Assembly: GCF_014635885.1 (NCBI RefSeq)
Contig: NZ_BMDR01000006.1
Span: forward strand, 1-64,000
Length of the DNA: 64,000 nt
Direction of reading: 5' to 3'
Origin: Acinetobacter vivianii
GTDB lineage: Bacteria; Pseudomonadota; Gammaproteobacteria; Pseudomonadales; Moraxellaceae
Part shown: one piece after another, positions 36,734-45,880 of the stretch
Layout: each line of letters begins with the position of its first letter
Position numbering within the stretch: the stretch's first letter is position 1
Translations under genes and position numbers: made by a program
Notes under the pieces: generated by a model
What the model was told of the DNA's origin: nothing
The model's input: the letters and a program-made list of their open reading frames with translations, nothing else
The model's database searches: none

Positions 36734-37183
36734 TTAGCGATGAGCTAATTCATGTAAATAAGTTTTTATCTGTTCAAGCTGTGTGGCTTTTAAGTCAGTT
36801 TCTTCATCCCAATATAGCCCAACACAGTTTGCCTGCATATCAATAGCATAAACTCCTTTTAATGCAATGGTTAAATCATTAAATTTCTGATCACCTTGCA
36901 CCACCTGAAGCTTGCCATCTACCACTCGTGCACGCATAAGCGGCAAACGGGCATCTGGAATCAGGACACTATAATAGGCCACCATACTGGCACGCTTTTC
37001 CGATGCCATTGGAATTTTTGTCCATTCTGGCGCTGCGATTAAACGTGGATGCAAGCCCATTTTTCGTGCCTGATCACGCATCATGCCCAATGCTTTTTCT
37101 CGTGGACTAACACGTAAGCCAAAAATCGAGCCAAGTACAAACAGTACAATCGCAACTGTGATCCAAATTCCAATATTACTCAT
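36734..37183 (-). CDS. Conserved hypothetical protein with N-terminal membrane anchor
   Basis: A 149-residue protein with a single N-terminal membrane segment (IGIWITVAIVLFVLGSIFG), then a basic helical stretch (SPREKALGMMRDQARKMGL) and a beta-rich domain. I do not recognise the family. The ATG at 37183 starts MSNIGIWIT; the ribosome site is weak. It lies 34 bases upstream of topA on the same strand and may be co-transcribed with it. Confidence 0.7.
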   Translation of the reverse strand: MSNIGIWITVAIVLFVLGSIFGLRVSPREKALGMMRDQARKMGLHPRLIAAPEWTKIPMASEKRASMVAYYSVLIPDARLPLMRARVVDGKLQVVQGDQKFNDLTIALKGVYAIDMQANCVGLYWDEETDLKATQLEQIKTYLHELAHR

Positions 37184-37417
37184 AAAGTTGCCCAAAACAT
37201 CCTTTTACTAGCGTTACATAAGTTGAATCAAAAAGGCAAGTTTTCCTTACAGTCTATATTCAGGACATTGATTTATCATTCAAACTTGAATATATCGCAG
37301 TCATCAAACCTTATTATTCTCAAGTTTAAAATATGATTGATGTCGGAAATATACAATAAATACATGACTCAGTTTTGACTGTAAATATGAATGACTTATT
37401 TTATCGTGGCGAATAGC

Positions 37418-37663
37418 TTAATAATGCGGCGGTTTATCATTCACAGGATCAAAAGCTGCAATACCTTCCGATAAATCAGAAGATTCAACCCGACGATATA
37501 AAAGTTGCATCTGTTTTTTTAAATCGGCAATTTCTTGCGTCTGAATTGCCAGTTGTTGATTTAATTGTTCAACTAAATCATCTAAAAATGCAATTCGGAC
37601 TTGCAAATCTTCAATGGGTGCGGAAAATGACGCGTGATCATCAAAATTTTGTGGTTTAGTCAT
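37418..37663 (-). CDS. slyX: SlyX family protein
   Basis: An 81-residue protein of the SlyX family, function unknown. A heptad-rich coiled-coil runs through residues 15-60 (IEDLQVRIAFLDDLVEQLNQ) and the C-terminus is the typical PPHY. The ATG at 37663 has GAGG seven bases upstream; an ATG four codons earlier is possible. It is divergent from uup with only 32 bases between the two starts. Confidence 0.9.
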   Translation of the reverse strand: MTKPQNFDDHASFSAPIEDLQVRIAFLDDLVEQLNQQLAIQTQEIADLKKQMQLLYRRVESSDLSEGIAAFDPVNDKPPHY

Positions 37664-37695
37664 TTCAGACCTCATCTGAACTTTTAGGAAACATT

Positions 37696-39609
37696 ATGGC
37701 CTATATTACTTTAAGGGATGTCCATCTCGCATTTGGCGGACCTGCCTTACTCGACGGCGCGAACTTTAACCTGGAACGTGGCGAACGAGTCTGTTTAATT
37801 GGTCGTAATGGCGAAGGTAAGTCTACTTTATTAAAACTGATTGAGGGAAGCCTGTTGCCTGATAACGGCGAAGTTTCCATTCAAAACGGTTTAACTGTTT
37901 CAATGTTAGCCCAAGATGTCCCAATGGACTCTGGTAAAGTTGCTGATATTGTTGCCGAAGGTGCAGGCGAAGCAGCCAATGTCTTAAAAGAATATCATGA
38001 AGCCAGCGATGCTTGCGTGCTGGGCGATATGGAAGCCTGTGACCGTATGGGCATGCTTCAGCACAAACTCGATCAACTGGACGGTTGGGCACTCGAAAAT
38101 AAGGTCAACTCAATTCTCAGTAAAATGGGACTTGATCCGAATGCAGATCTGGCAGATTTATCAGGCGGACGTAAACGTCGTGTATTATTGGCGCGTGCGT
38201 TACTGACTCAACCCGATGTCCTGTTACTGGACGAACCAACTAACCATCTCGATGTTGAAAGTATCGAATGGCTCGAAAAATTCTTACTGGATCAGAATAA
38301 CCTGACCCTGCTGTTCATCTCACATGACCGTTCATTTGTTGACAGCATCGCAACCCGTATTGTCGAGCTAGATCGTGGTATTTTGCGTAGCTACGAAGGT
38401 AACTATTCACGTTATCTCGATCTCAAAGCACAGCAAATGGAAGCAGAAGAAAAGCAAAATGCTTTATTTGATAAAAAGTTAGCTGAAGAAGAAGCATGGA
38501 TTCGTCAAGGTATTAAAGCACGTCGTACCCGTAACGAAGGTCGTGTCCGTGCCTTGAAAGACTTGCGTGAACAGTCTAAGGCGCGTCGTTCACAACAAGG
38601 CAAGGTCAGCATGGCAACCCAAGAGGCGAATCGCTCTGGTAAGCTGGTGTTTGAAATTGAAAACTTAAGCGTGAGCTACGACAGCAAAGTACTGATTAAA
38701 GATTTCTCTGCAATCGTGCTGCGTGGTGACCGTATCGGTTTGGTCGGTGACAACGGTGTCGGTAAAACTACCTTGATCAAAGCTATTCTGGGCGAAATCG
38801 AGCATGGCGGTTCAGTCAAGACTGGTACACAACTTGAAATCGCCTATTTTGACCAGTTACGTAATGCGCTCGATCTTGAAAAGACCGTAATGGCGAACGT
38901 TTCAGAAGGCTCAGACTTTGTCGATGTGAATGGTAACCGCCGTCATATCTATAGCTATTTACAAGACTTTTTATTCTCTCCAGAACGTGCGCGTACACCA
39001 GTAAAAGCGCTTTCTGGCGGTGAACGAAATCGTATTCTTCTCGCAAAATTGTTACTTAAGCCATCGAACCTGATTGTAATGGATGAGCCAACCAATGACT
39101 TGGATATGGTGACGCTTGAGTTGCTTGAAGAAATGTTATCTGAATACAAAGGGACCTTGCTGCTCATCTCGCATGACCGTGCCTTTATGGATAACGTTGT
39201 GACCTCAACGTGGGTGTTTGATGGCAAAGGGAATATTGATGAATACATCGGTGGCTATCAGGACTATCTAGAACAACGCCCAGACCAGAAAGTCGTTGAT
39301 CAAAAAAGTGATGTCAAAAAAGCGCAGGCAAAAGCTGAAGCGGCTGCCGCAGCTGCACTCGCTCCTGCACCCAAAAAAGTGAAGCTGAGCTATAAAGATC
39401 AGCGTGCACTTGAACAGCTGCCTGCTGAAATTGAAGCATTGGAAACTGAACAAGCCACATTATCAGCGAAACTGGCTGATGGTTCATGGTTTGTCAGCGA
39501 TGCCAATGCAGCGACTCAAGCCAGCCAACGTCTCGCAGAAATTGACGAATTATTGCTAGAAAAGTTAGAGCGCTGGGATGAGCTAGAAAATCTAAGCAAA
39601 GGTAATTAA
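37696..39609 (+). CDS. uup: ABC-F family ATPase Uup
   Basis: A soluble protein with two ABC nucleotide-binding domains. Walker A sequences are GRNGEGKST and GDNGVGKTT, the signatures LSGGRKRR and LSGGERNR, and Walker B LLLDEPTNHLD and IVMDEPTNDLD. The linker and a C-terminal coiled coil (about residues 550-637) with an Ala/Lys-rich stretch fit Uup, which affects transposon excision and helps stalled ribosomes. 637 residues. Its promoter must overlap the start of slyX. Confidence 0.94.
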   Translation: MAYITLRDVHLAFGGPALLDGANFNLERGERVCLIGRNGEGKSTLLKLIEGSLLPDNGEVSIQNGLTVSMLAQDVPMDSGKVADIVAEGAGEAANVLKEYHEASDACVLGDMEACDRMGMLQHKLDQLDGWALENKVNSILSKMGLDPNADLADLSGGRKRRVLLARALLTQPDVLLLDEPTNHLDVESIEWLEKFLLDQNNLTLLFISHDRSFVDSIATRIVELDRGILRSYEGNYSRYLDLKAQQMEAEEKQNALFDKKLAEEEAWIRQGIKARRTRNEGRVRALKDLREQSKARRSQQGKVSMATQEANRSGKLVFEIENLSVSYDSKVLIKDFSAIVLRGDRIGLVGDNGVGKTTLIKAILGEIEHGGSVKTGTQLEIAYFDQLRNALDLEKTVMANVSEGSDFVDVNGNRRHIYSYLQDFLFSPERARTPVKALSGGERNRILLAKLLLKPSNLIVMDEPTNDLDMVTLELLEEMLSEYKGTLLLISHDRAFMDNVVTSTWVFDGKGNIDEYIGGYQDYLEQRPDQKVVDQKSDVKKAQAKAEAAAAAALAPAPKKVKLSYKDQRALEQLPAEIEALETEQATLSAKLADGSWFVSDANAATQASQRLAEIDELLLEKLERWDELENLSKGN

Positions 39610-39668
39610 ATCCTCTATGAGCATCTATCTCTTGAGGATAGATGCTCTATTCAAAATCAAATCGAAGA

Positions 39669-40199
39669 TTAAATCTTAAAATTATCTTTTAATGACTGAT
39701 AAATATTAAAATTCTCATCATCAAAACATACAAAAATGACTTCCGTTATAAACTGACTCTGTTTTAATTGCTCAGCAATTGTTTTTAACGCAATTTGAGC
39801 AGCAAGCTGTTTAGGAAAACGATAAATTCCTGTAGAAATATTCGGAAATGCCACACTTTGTAGTTTCAAATTTTCAGCCAGTTTAAAGCTGTTGCGATAA
39901 GCATTTTCCAATAATAAAACTTCATCGTGCTGTCCATCGGCCCAAGTGGGTCCAACGGTATGAATGACATATTTCGCAGGCAAATTTCCAGCCGTCGTCA
40001 CCACCGCCTCACCAACAGCACAACCACCCTGTTTTGCTCTTATTTTTTGACAATCTACCAAAATCGCTGCGCCGCCTTTTCGGTGAATTGCGCCATCTAC
40101 ACCGCCTCCACCGAGTAACGAGGTGTTCGCAGCATTCACAATTGCATCGGCCATAATCTGAGTAATATCTCCCTGAATGATGTTTATCGTTTTCACCAT
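39669..40199 (-). CDS. ymdB: Macrodomain ADP-ribose hydrolase (YmdB-like)
   Basis: A 176-residue single macrodomain that binds ADP-ribose and removes acetyl groups from O-acetyl-ADP-ribose. The ADP-ribose-binding loop is [18 protein letters not shown] (residues 23-40), and [20 protein letters not shown] and [11 protein letters not shown] supply the rest of the pocket. YmdB also modulates RNase III in E. coli; that is not implied here. Convergent with uup, with no clear terminator between them. Confidence 0.92.
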   Translation of the reverse strand: MVKTINIIQGDITQIMADAIVNAANTSLLGGGGVDGAIHRKGGAAILVDCQKIRAKQGGCAVGEAVVTTAGNLPAKYVIHTVGPTWADGQHDEVLLLENAYRNSFKLAENLKLQSVAFPNISTGIYRFPKQLAAQIALKTIAEQLKQSQFITEVIFVCFDDENFNIYQSLKDNFKI

Positions 40200-40329
40200 A
40201 ATCTCCTGATCGAAATAATGATTGATCTATCGACAAAAAGCATGCGCTTTATCTTTTAGATTTAAAAGTGTACGCACAACTTGATCTAAGTTCCAATTCG
40301 CAACAGATAAATCCTCGCAGAGAGTTAGT

Positions 40330-40875
40330 TTATTCAAAGCCAAGCGAACTTTGATGATCGCGTTGCAGAATAAAAAAATAGGGCTGGGCTTGCTGTTTTA
40401 AATCCATCCAGCCCAATACGGTATTTTCATCTATTTTTCGAAACACATCATGAATGGGCTTTTCATCGTAAATCATCGTCGCAGATATTTTTCCCCGAAA
40501 CTCAGTCATTCTTAAGCGGGCTTTACTGTCTTTGGTTTTTAATAGTTTCAAACCACCAGCCAGATACTTACTGTTATTTTTCAAAAAGCTAAAATCGAGA
40601 TTTAGAGGCAACCATTTCGGATCAAGGAAAAATAACGCTGTCTTCTTCGCATTGAGGAGCACTAACGGATATACCGTTTCCTGATCAATAAATAATTTCC
40701 CATACCAGTTTGCCTGCTCCAATAGACCATTCATCGGATGACCTGTTACCACCTCAAATCCTTTCCAGCGACCATACATAAATGGACAGTCAACCTCATC
40801 CAATTGATCATAAAACTCGATCATTTCCTGAGCGTCGATTTTCTTCCCTTGTGATATTTCCTGAATATTCATCAT
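40330..40875 (-). CDS. GXWXG/DUF4334 domain protein
   Basis: A 181-residue protein with the GXWXG signature as YGRWKG near residue 36 and a C-terminal DUF4334 part (LRMTEFRGKISATMIYDEKP). Function unknown; this domain pair is found in stand-alone proteins of many bacteria. There is no signal peptide. It lies on the minus strand 130 bases upstream of ymdB and is divergent from lpxL. Confidence 0.85.
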   Translation of the reverse strand: MMNIQEISQGKKIDAQEMIEFYDQLDEVDCPFMYGRWKGFEVVTGHPMNGLLEQANWYGKLFIDQETVYPLVLLNAKKTALFFLDPKWLPLNLDFSFLKNNSKYLAGGLKLLKTKDSKARLRMTEFRGKISATMIYDEKPIHDVFRKIDENTVLGWMDLKQQAQPYFFILQRDHQSSLGFE

Positions 40876-41082
40876 CCCTTCCCTTTTTTGTTTTATTGAT
40901 CCTCAACTCAATCTGGATTGAGTCTGGTGTGATCTGCATTGTATTACAGCTAAAGTAGAAGCAAAAAATTTCTCATTCAATTTCCGCCGAGTAGCAACCG
41001 AACAAAAGCGTGTTGGCATATTCTCAGGCTCACTTCATGTTACACTGCTCCAAAATTCAACATTATTCACTCTACTAAGTTT

Positions 41083-42018
41083 ATGAGTCAAAAGCAGTCT
41101 TATATACCTGGCGAATTTCAATGGGAATTTCTATTACCCAAATATTGGAAAATTTGGATCGCCATTTTTTTTCTTATGTTATTGGCCATTCTCCCATGGG
41201 CAATTCAGTGGCGCTTGGCACATGGCTTAGCAGGATTATTCTGGCATCTGCTCAAGTCACGCCGAAAAACCACACTTCAAAATCTGGAACTGTGTTTTCC
41301 AGAATGGTCACCAGCGGAAGTCGAAGCCCAAGCAAAACAAGTTTTTGTCGATATGATGCTGGGTGTTTTTGAAACCCTGAATGCATGGTATTGCCCACAA
41401 TGGTTTAAAGATCGTCACAGCATTGAAGGCCTAGAACATATTCATGAGGCCAAGGCTCAAGGCAAAGGCATCTTATTACTCGGCACACATAGTACCTTGC
41501 TAGATGCGGGCGGTTATATCTGCGCCCAGTATTTCGAGCCAGATGTGGTGTATCGACCGCAGAATAATCCGATGCTGGATATGCTGATTTATCGTTGCCG
41601 TGCAACCATTTATCAGCACCAGATTGATCATGATGATATGCGTGGTTTGATTCGTCGCCTAAAAGACGGTGGTGCAATCTGGTATAGCCCTGATCAGGAT
41701 TTCGGTCTCAAACAAGGTGTGATGGCCCCTTTCTTTGGTGTCCCTGCAGCAACGGTCACGGCACATCGTCGTTTATTAAAAATCTCGAAGGCTGTCGCGA
41801 TTCCGTTGTATTTCTATCGGTACGGAGATGTGCGTAATCCGCAATACAAAGTCCTGATTGAACCGATTGTGGACAACATGCCAAGCGAAGATGAAGTGAG
41901 TGATGCGATCCGAGTGAATCAGATTATTGAAGCGCAATTACGTATCGCACCGACGCAATGGATGTGGTTCCACCGCCGTTTTAAAACTAGAGCCGAAGGC
42001 TACGAAAAAATCTATTGA
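41083..42018 (+). CDS. lpxL: Lipid A biosynthesis lauroyl acyltransferase
   Basis: Transfers a secondary acyl chain to the lipid A precursor at the inner membrane. A single N-terminal membrane helix (IAIFFLMLLAILPWAIQW) is followed by the HX4D motif in GTHSTLLDAGG (near residue 138) and the closing WMWFHRRFKTR, which closely matches E. coli LpxL. Length 311. LpxM or another late acyltransferase cannot be excluded. A terminator follows 9 bases after the stop. Confidence 0.9.
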   Translation: MSQKQSYIPGEFQWEFLLPKYWKIWIAIFFLMLLAILPWAIQWRLAHGLAGLFWHLLKSRRKTTLQNLELCFPEWSPAEVEAQAKQVFVDMMLGVFETLNAWYCPQWFKDRHSIEGLEHIHEAKAQGKGILLLGTHSTLLDAGGYICAQYFEPDVVYRPQNNPMLDMLIYRCRATIYQHQIDHDDMRGLIRRLKDGGAIWYSPDQDFGLKQGVMAPFFGVPAATVTAHRRLLKISKAVAIPLYFYRYGDVRNPQYKVLIEPIVDNMPSEDEVSDAIRVNQIIEAQLRIAPTQWMWFHRRFKTRAEGYEKIY

Positions 42019-42023
42019 TACGC

Positions 42024-42060
42024 AAAGAGCCGATCCATTGTAATGAATCGGCTCTTTTTT
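42024..42060 (+). terminator. Intrinsic terminator of lpxL
   Basis: AAAGAGCCGAT (42024-42034) pairs with ATCGGCTCTTT (42047-42057), extended by an imperfect CATT/AATG, then T residues. The stem lies between convergent genes. Confidence 0.88.
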
Positions 42061-42080
42061 CAATGAGGAAAAGATAAATA

Positions 42081-43571
42081 TTAGTTCGGGAAAATCACGC
42101 CTGAGCTTAAATCATAATAAGTTGGATTATTGCTATAAACCGATCCTAATTTCACATTAATAAACCAGCCTAAATTACCCTGATCTTGTAAGCGGTTTTG
42201 AACCTCACTTGGTAGGTCTAGTTTGTGAATCGCATCTTCTTTAAAGACCTTCGATTCAATATTGGCTGTGCTCGTACTATCACGTTCAAATAAATAGCCT
42301 TGGGTATTAAAGAATCCAAGTGCATTGCCCTTATCAATCAGGTGATAGCCTTCCGCAGCCTGCTGTTTGAGTAACAGGTCTAGTTTGGTTGGATTATCAT
42401 CATAGAATCCTGCTTCTGTTTCTGGCATTTCGAAATAGCGATATGCATAGGTTCCATTATGGGTACTACTGTTCACACAGGTTGGCACATAAAATGTGCC
42501 ATCGGTTGTGCCGTTATTGGTAAAAGTACTACCAGCAAAAATTAACTTACAACCCTGTGCCCCCAGCTCATTAAATGTTGCCAGAATATTAGCGCGACTG
42601 GTATCGGTTAAGAAGCGGTTGTCATAACTATAAGTTGCTGGTTTTTTATCATTTTTAACAAATAAATATTTATAAGTATAGCTTGGTGACTCACCCAATG
42701 ATGACTTATACGCAAAGCCAGCTTTACCTTGTTTTTTAATCTCAGCCAACCAAAACAGATAAATGTTGATAACCACATTAGTTTTGACATCAACAATTTT
42801 ATAGCTGTAAGTATCCGTCGAAGTATTATTTTTCACATATAAGTTTTTAGGTTCTGGGAAAGCACTATTGGCTTTTTTTACATCCAGAGAATTACTAGCT
42901 AAAGCAAAGCCCTGACGCCCCTGCTCATTGACTTGCGCCAGAAAATTCTCAAAGGAGGTTTGGTTATCTAACAAGCGATAACTTGCAGTTGCATTTTTTA
43001 CAGTCGGTTTCAATAGGCTATAACCATCTACATTGGTACGGGTATAGCAAGTTACTGTCTTCGATGGATCAATAGCATCCATATAAGCTTGAATATCTTT
43101 AATATTCGCTTTTTCATTCACCTCACACATCCCATCTCCTTTAAAGGCATAGGCCCATGCACTTCCCGTGCGATATCGATCACTATATTTCACCCGATTT
43201 GCCGTCGTGGTCCCACTGGTTTCAGTTGGCAAAATGTCAGTAATCAACGCATCATCAGAAGCAACCGCATAATTTTTAATAATGGCGCCTGTGCAATCTT
43301 CTTTTTCAAATTGACGCGTTTCTTCGGTAAAACGAACGCTGTTATCTGAAGTCTTATACACAGTTAAGTTTGTTCGTGCCCCTTCATGGCAAAAGCCGCC
43401 TAACCAAGAACCGACAAAGCGATCGGCCACGACTGGGGTCGGTGTCGGAGTCGGCGTAGGCGTTGGAGTAGGTGTAGGTGTTGGTTTGGAATCAGAATCA
43501 TTATCCGAGCCACACCCGACCAGTACAGCACATGTCACGCTTAATGCCAGTTGTGTCCATATTTTTTTCAT
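42081..43571 (-). CDS. Lipoprotein with Pro-Thr linker and tandem DUF4177-like repeats
   Basis: A 496-residue lipoprotein with lipobox LVGC (Cys20), then a Pro-Thr tract (about residues 30-46) as a surface spacer. A first domain (50-190) has several Cys. From about residue 196 to the end there are four or five repeats of roughly 55-60 residues. Each has a TYSY-like start, a helix with LXXXNXXGXXG (LAEIKKQGKAG, FNELGAQG, LKQQAAEG) and a final beta strand such as YLFVKN or YLFERD. This spacing resembles the small DUF4177 domain. Function unknown; probably outer-membrane or surface-exposed. Confidence 0.72.
   Translation of the reverse strand: MKKIWTQLALSVTCAVLVGCGSDNDSDSKPTPTPTPTPTPTPTPTPVVADRFVGSWLGGFCHEGARTNLTVYKTSDNSVRFTEETRQFEKEDCTGAIIKNYAVASDDALITDILPTETSGTTTANRVKYSDRYRTGSAWAYAFKGDGMCEVNEKANIKDIQAYMDAIDPSKTVTCYTRTNVDGYSLLKPTVKNATASYRLLDNQTSFENFLAQVNEQGRQGFALASNSLDVKKANSAFPEPKNLYVKNNTSTDTYSYKIVDVKTNVVINIYLFWLAEIKKQGKAGFAYKSSLGESPSYTYKYLFVKNDKKPATYSYDNRFLTDTSRANILATFNELGAQGCKLIFAGSTFTNNGTTDGTFYVPTCVNSSTHNGTYAYRYFEMPETEAGFYDDNPTKLDLLLKQQAAEGYHLIDKGNALGFFNTQGYLFERDSTSTANIESKVFKEDAIHKLDLPSEVQNRLQDQGNLGWFINVKLGSVYSNNPTYYDLSSGVIFPN
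43435..43487. repeat. Degenerate hexanucleotide repeat coding for Pro-Thr
   Basis: About eight copies of GGNGTN on the plus strand encode alternating Thr-Pro in the lipoprotein on the minus strand. Third bases differ between copies, so it is not a pure microsatellite. Changes in copy number would keep the reading frame. Confidence 0.85.
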
Positions 43572-43705
43572 TATTTTACCCTCTGTGTGATTTTTTCACA
43601 TAAATTACGTGTGAAAATTTAACACTTTTATGCTTGAGTGCAAATATATTTCTGCGTAAATTAATAACGAAAGGTCAAAAATATTTTTACTCATGGTCAG
43701 AATGT

Positions 43706-44947
43706 ATGGATGCACAAGAGAACTTAGCCAGACAATTCAGTGCCTTACCAAAGGAATGGCAGATCTGGCTAGAAGAAAATTTAGAACGTGGCTGTCGTCC
43801 CACTGATTTAGTCAATATTTTGCTACGTGAAGGCTTAATTGATCTTGATCAAAACTTCGCAGCTCAAGTACCGCTAGAACCACAGCACGATCATCAACAA
43901 GAACAAACTGCACTAGAAAAACAGGTGCAGCTCAGCATTACGTTCAATCAACAACAGCAAAAATGGCTTGCGCAGGCCGTTTTGAATGGAACAGATCAGG
44001 CCTATATTTATCAAACGTTGCAACAACAAGGCTTAAGTGAAATTGATATCACACTAGAATTGGCTCAGCTAAAACAACATCCTTATTTTCAAATCGCCCA
44101 AGAACAGCACTTTTTAGTGCGGAAAAGAAACTGGTTGCTCAATACTCTCGATTATTTTGCCCGCTTGAATCCCCAATATCAGCATATTAGCCGGATCACA
44201 CTCCCCTCATTCGAGCAATTTATTCAACAATATTACAGTCGAAATTTACCTGTCATTCTCACAGATTCAGTCGCCCATTGGCCTGCCTTACAGAAATGGT
44301 CACCTCAATATTTCAAAAAAATAGTCGGGAATCAGGAAGTTGAGGTGCAGTTCAATCGTGAACAAGATCCAATGTTTGAACGCAACTCGATTCAACATAA
44401 AACCAAGATGCTGATGAGTGAGTTTGTCGAGTTAATTGAACAAACTCCTCACTCTAATAATTTTTATATGACGGCAAATAATGCCAAAGCCAGTCAGACA
44501 AGTTTAGCCACATTATTTCAAGATATTGATCATTTTCATGGCTATACAGATCATACACAGGTCTATGATCGCAGCTTTATCTGGTTTGGACCGAAAGGTG
44601 CCTTTACGCCACTGCATCATGACTTGACCAATAACATCCTTGTTCAAATCTATGGACGTAAAAAGGTCACCTTAATTCCCGCACTACAAGTGCCAAATTT
44701 ATATAATGATGTCGCAGTTTTTAGCAAAATTGCTGATCCTTATCAAATAGATATAGCAAAATCATTTCCAGACTTTGCACTGAGCAGCAAAATCGAATGT
44801 ATTCTCGAACCGGGTGATGCTTTATTTATTCCTCTCGGCTGGTGGCATTGTGTCGAAAGTCTGGATATTTCCATGAGTGTTTCATTTACTCATTTTAATA
44901 TCGACAATGGCGGTGCTGAATCATTTCCAACAACCAACTATTGTTAA
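43706..44947 (+). CDS. JmjC-like cupin oxygenase with N-terminal extension
   Basis: A 413-residue protein. Residues from about 155 on form a cupin-8/JmjC fold: LPSFEQFIQQYYSRNLPVIL, an FIWFGPKGAFTPLHHD block with the iron-binding His-X-Asp, and the distal His in PLGWWHCVES. It is expected to be a 2-oxoglutarate-dependent hydroxylase of unknown substrate. The first 150 residues are helical and Gln-rich. I start at ATG 43706 (MDAQENLARQ); the ribosome site is weak and a longer form from a TTG is possible. A DUF6502 gene follows after 49 bases. Confidence 0.8.
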   Translation: MDAQENLARQFSALPKEWQIWLEENLERGCRPTDLVNILLREGLIDLDQNFAAQVPLEPQHDHQQEQTALEKQVQLSITFNQQQQKWLAQAVLNGTDQAYIYQTLQQQGLSEIDITLELAQLKQHPYFQIAQEQHFLVRKRNWLLNTLDYFARLNPQYQHISRITLPSFEQFIQQYYSRNLPVILTDSVAHWPALQKWSPQYFKKIVGNQEVEVQFNREQDPMFERNSIQHKTKMLMSEFVELIEQTPHSNNFYMTANNAKASQTSLATLFQDIDHFHGYTDHTQVYDRSFIWFGPKGAFTPLHHDLTNNILVQIYGRKKVTLIPALQVPNLYNDVAVFSKIADPYQIDIAKSFPDFALSSKIECILEPGDALFIPLGWWHCVESLDISMSVSFTHFNIDNGGAESFPTTNYC

Positions 44948-44996
44948 AATCAGATCACCCCATAATTAATCATGCTTTAACTCTTCAGGTGCTTTA

Positions 44997-45878
44997 ATGG
45001 TAAAACCAACAAATCAGGTCATGACCGAAAACGAATTAAAAGCGAATGATACGCAAGGTGTTATTGCTCAAGAAGCAGAAACAACCTTGGAAAGTATTTT
45101 TCCAATGATGCAGCACATTGCGCGCTGGTTGATTCATTCTGGCGTAGGTTATACCGACTTTGTTGCTGCATTGAAGCCAATTTTTTATGAACAGGCACTC
45201 TCAGAATTAGATCGGATTCAACAAAATAAAACAGATTCAGCCGTGAGTTTATTATCAGGATTACACCGTAAAGATGTCAGTGCTTTTCGGCAACAGGCCA
45301 CTCAAACTACGATCGACACTCCCAACTTTGCCATTAGTGTTCCTGCACGTGTCATTGCACGCTGGATTGCACTGGATCTTCCTCATCAGATTCCAGTTTC
45401 TGGTGAAGAAAACAGTTTTGAAGCTTTGGTGAAACACATCTCGACAGAAAAACATCCCCGTTCAATTCTATTTGAATTACAACGTTTAGGCGTGGTTGAA
45501 CAACAAGGACAACAGGTTATCTTGCAGCAAAATAGCTTTACACCAGATAATCAAATGCAGGAAAGTAAGGCCCTATTTTCTGCCAACCTCACAGATCATC
45601 TGGCAGCTGGAATTGATAACTTTATTAGCGAAAAACCTTTTACTCATCTCGAACAGGCAGTCCATGCCGAGAAATTAACACCGCAGTCGGTTGAGGCACT
45701 TCGACAACTTAGTATCGAACTTTGGCAAAATATGGCAAAACAATTATTAAATGCTGCCATTCATCATTGCGAACAAGACCAGAACAAAGCAGATGCAACT
45801 TATCAATTTCGATTTGGGGTCTATCAGTACGATACACAGATAAAACTACAAGTGCCTTATATATTTAAGGATAAATAA
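44997..45878 (+). CDS. DUF6502 family protein
   Basis: A 293-residue cytosolic protein. The DUF6502 pattern is visible as LIHSGVGYTDFVAALKP and SLLSGLHRKDVSAFRQQ, with ILFELQRLGVVE in the centre, resembling a winged-helix arrangement. Function is unknown; DNA binding is a guess from the helix pattern. The start is an ATG after CTTTA with a weak ribosome site. It is followed two bases later by a lipoprotein gene, so these two are surely one transcript. Confidence 0.8.
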   Translation: MVKPTNQVMTENELKANDTQGVIAQEAETTLESIFPMMQHIARWLIHSGVGYTDFVAALKPIFYEQALSELDRIQQNKTDSAVSLLSGLHRKDVSAFRQQATQTTIDTPNFAISVPARVIARWIALDLPHQIPVSGEENSFEALVKHISTEKHPRSILFELQRLGVVEQQGQQVILQQNSFTPDNQMQESKALFSANLTDHLAAGIDNFISEKPFTHLEQAVHAEKLTPQSVEALRQLSIELWQNMAKQLLNAAIHHCEQDQNKADATYQFRFGVYQYDTQIKLQVPYIFKDK

Positions 45879-45880
45879 AA

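Noticed and set aside
43435..43487. Phase-variable microsatellite
   Set aside because: Copies differ in third bases and copy changes of six bases keep the frame, so on-off switching is not expected.
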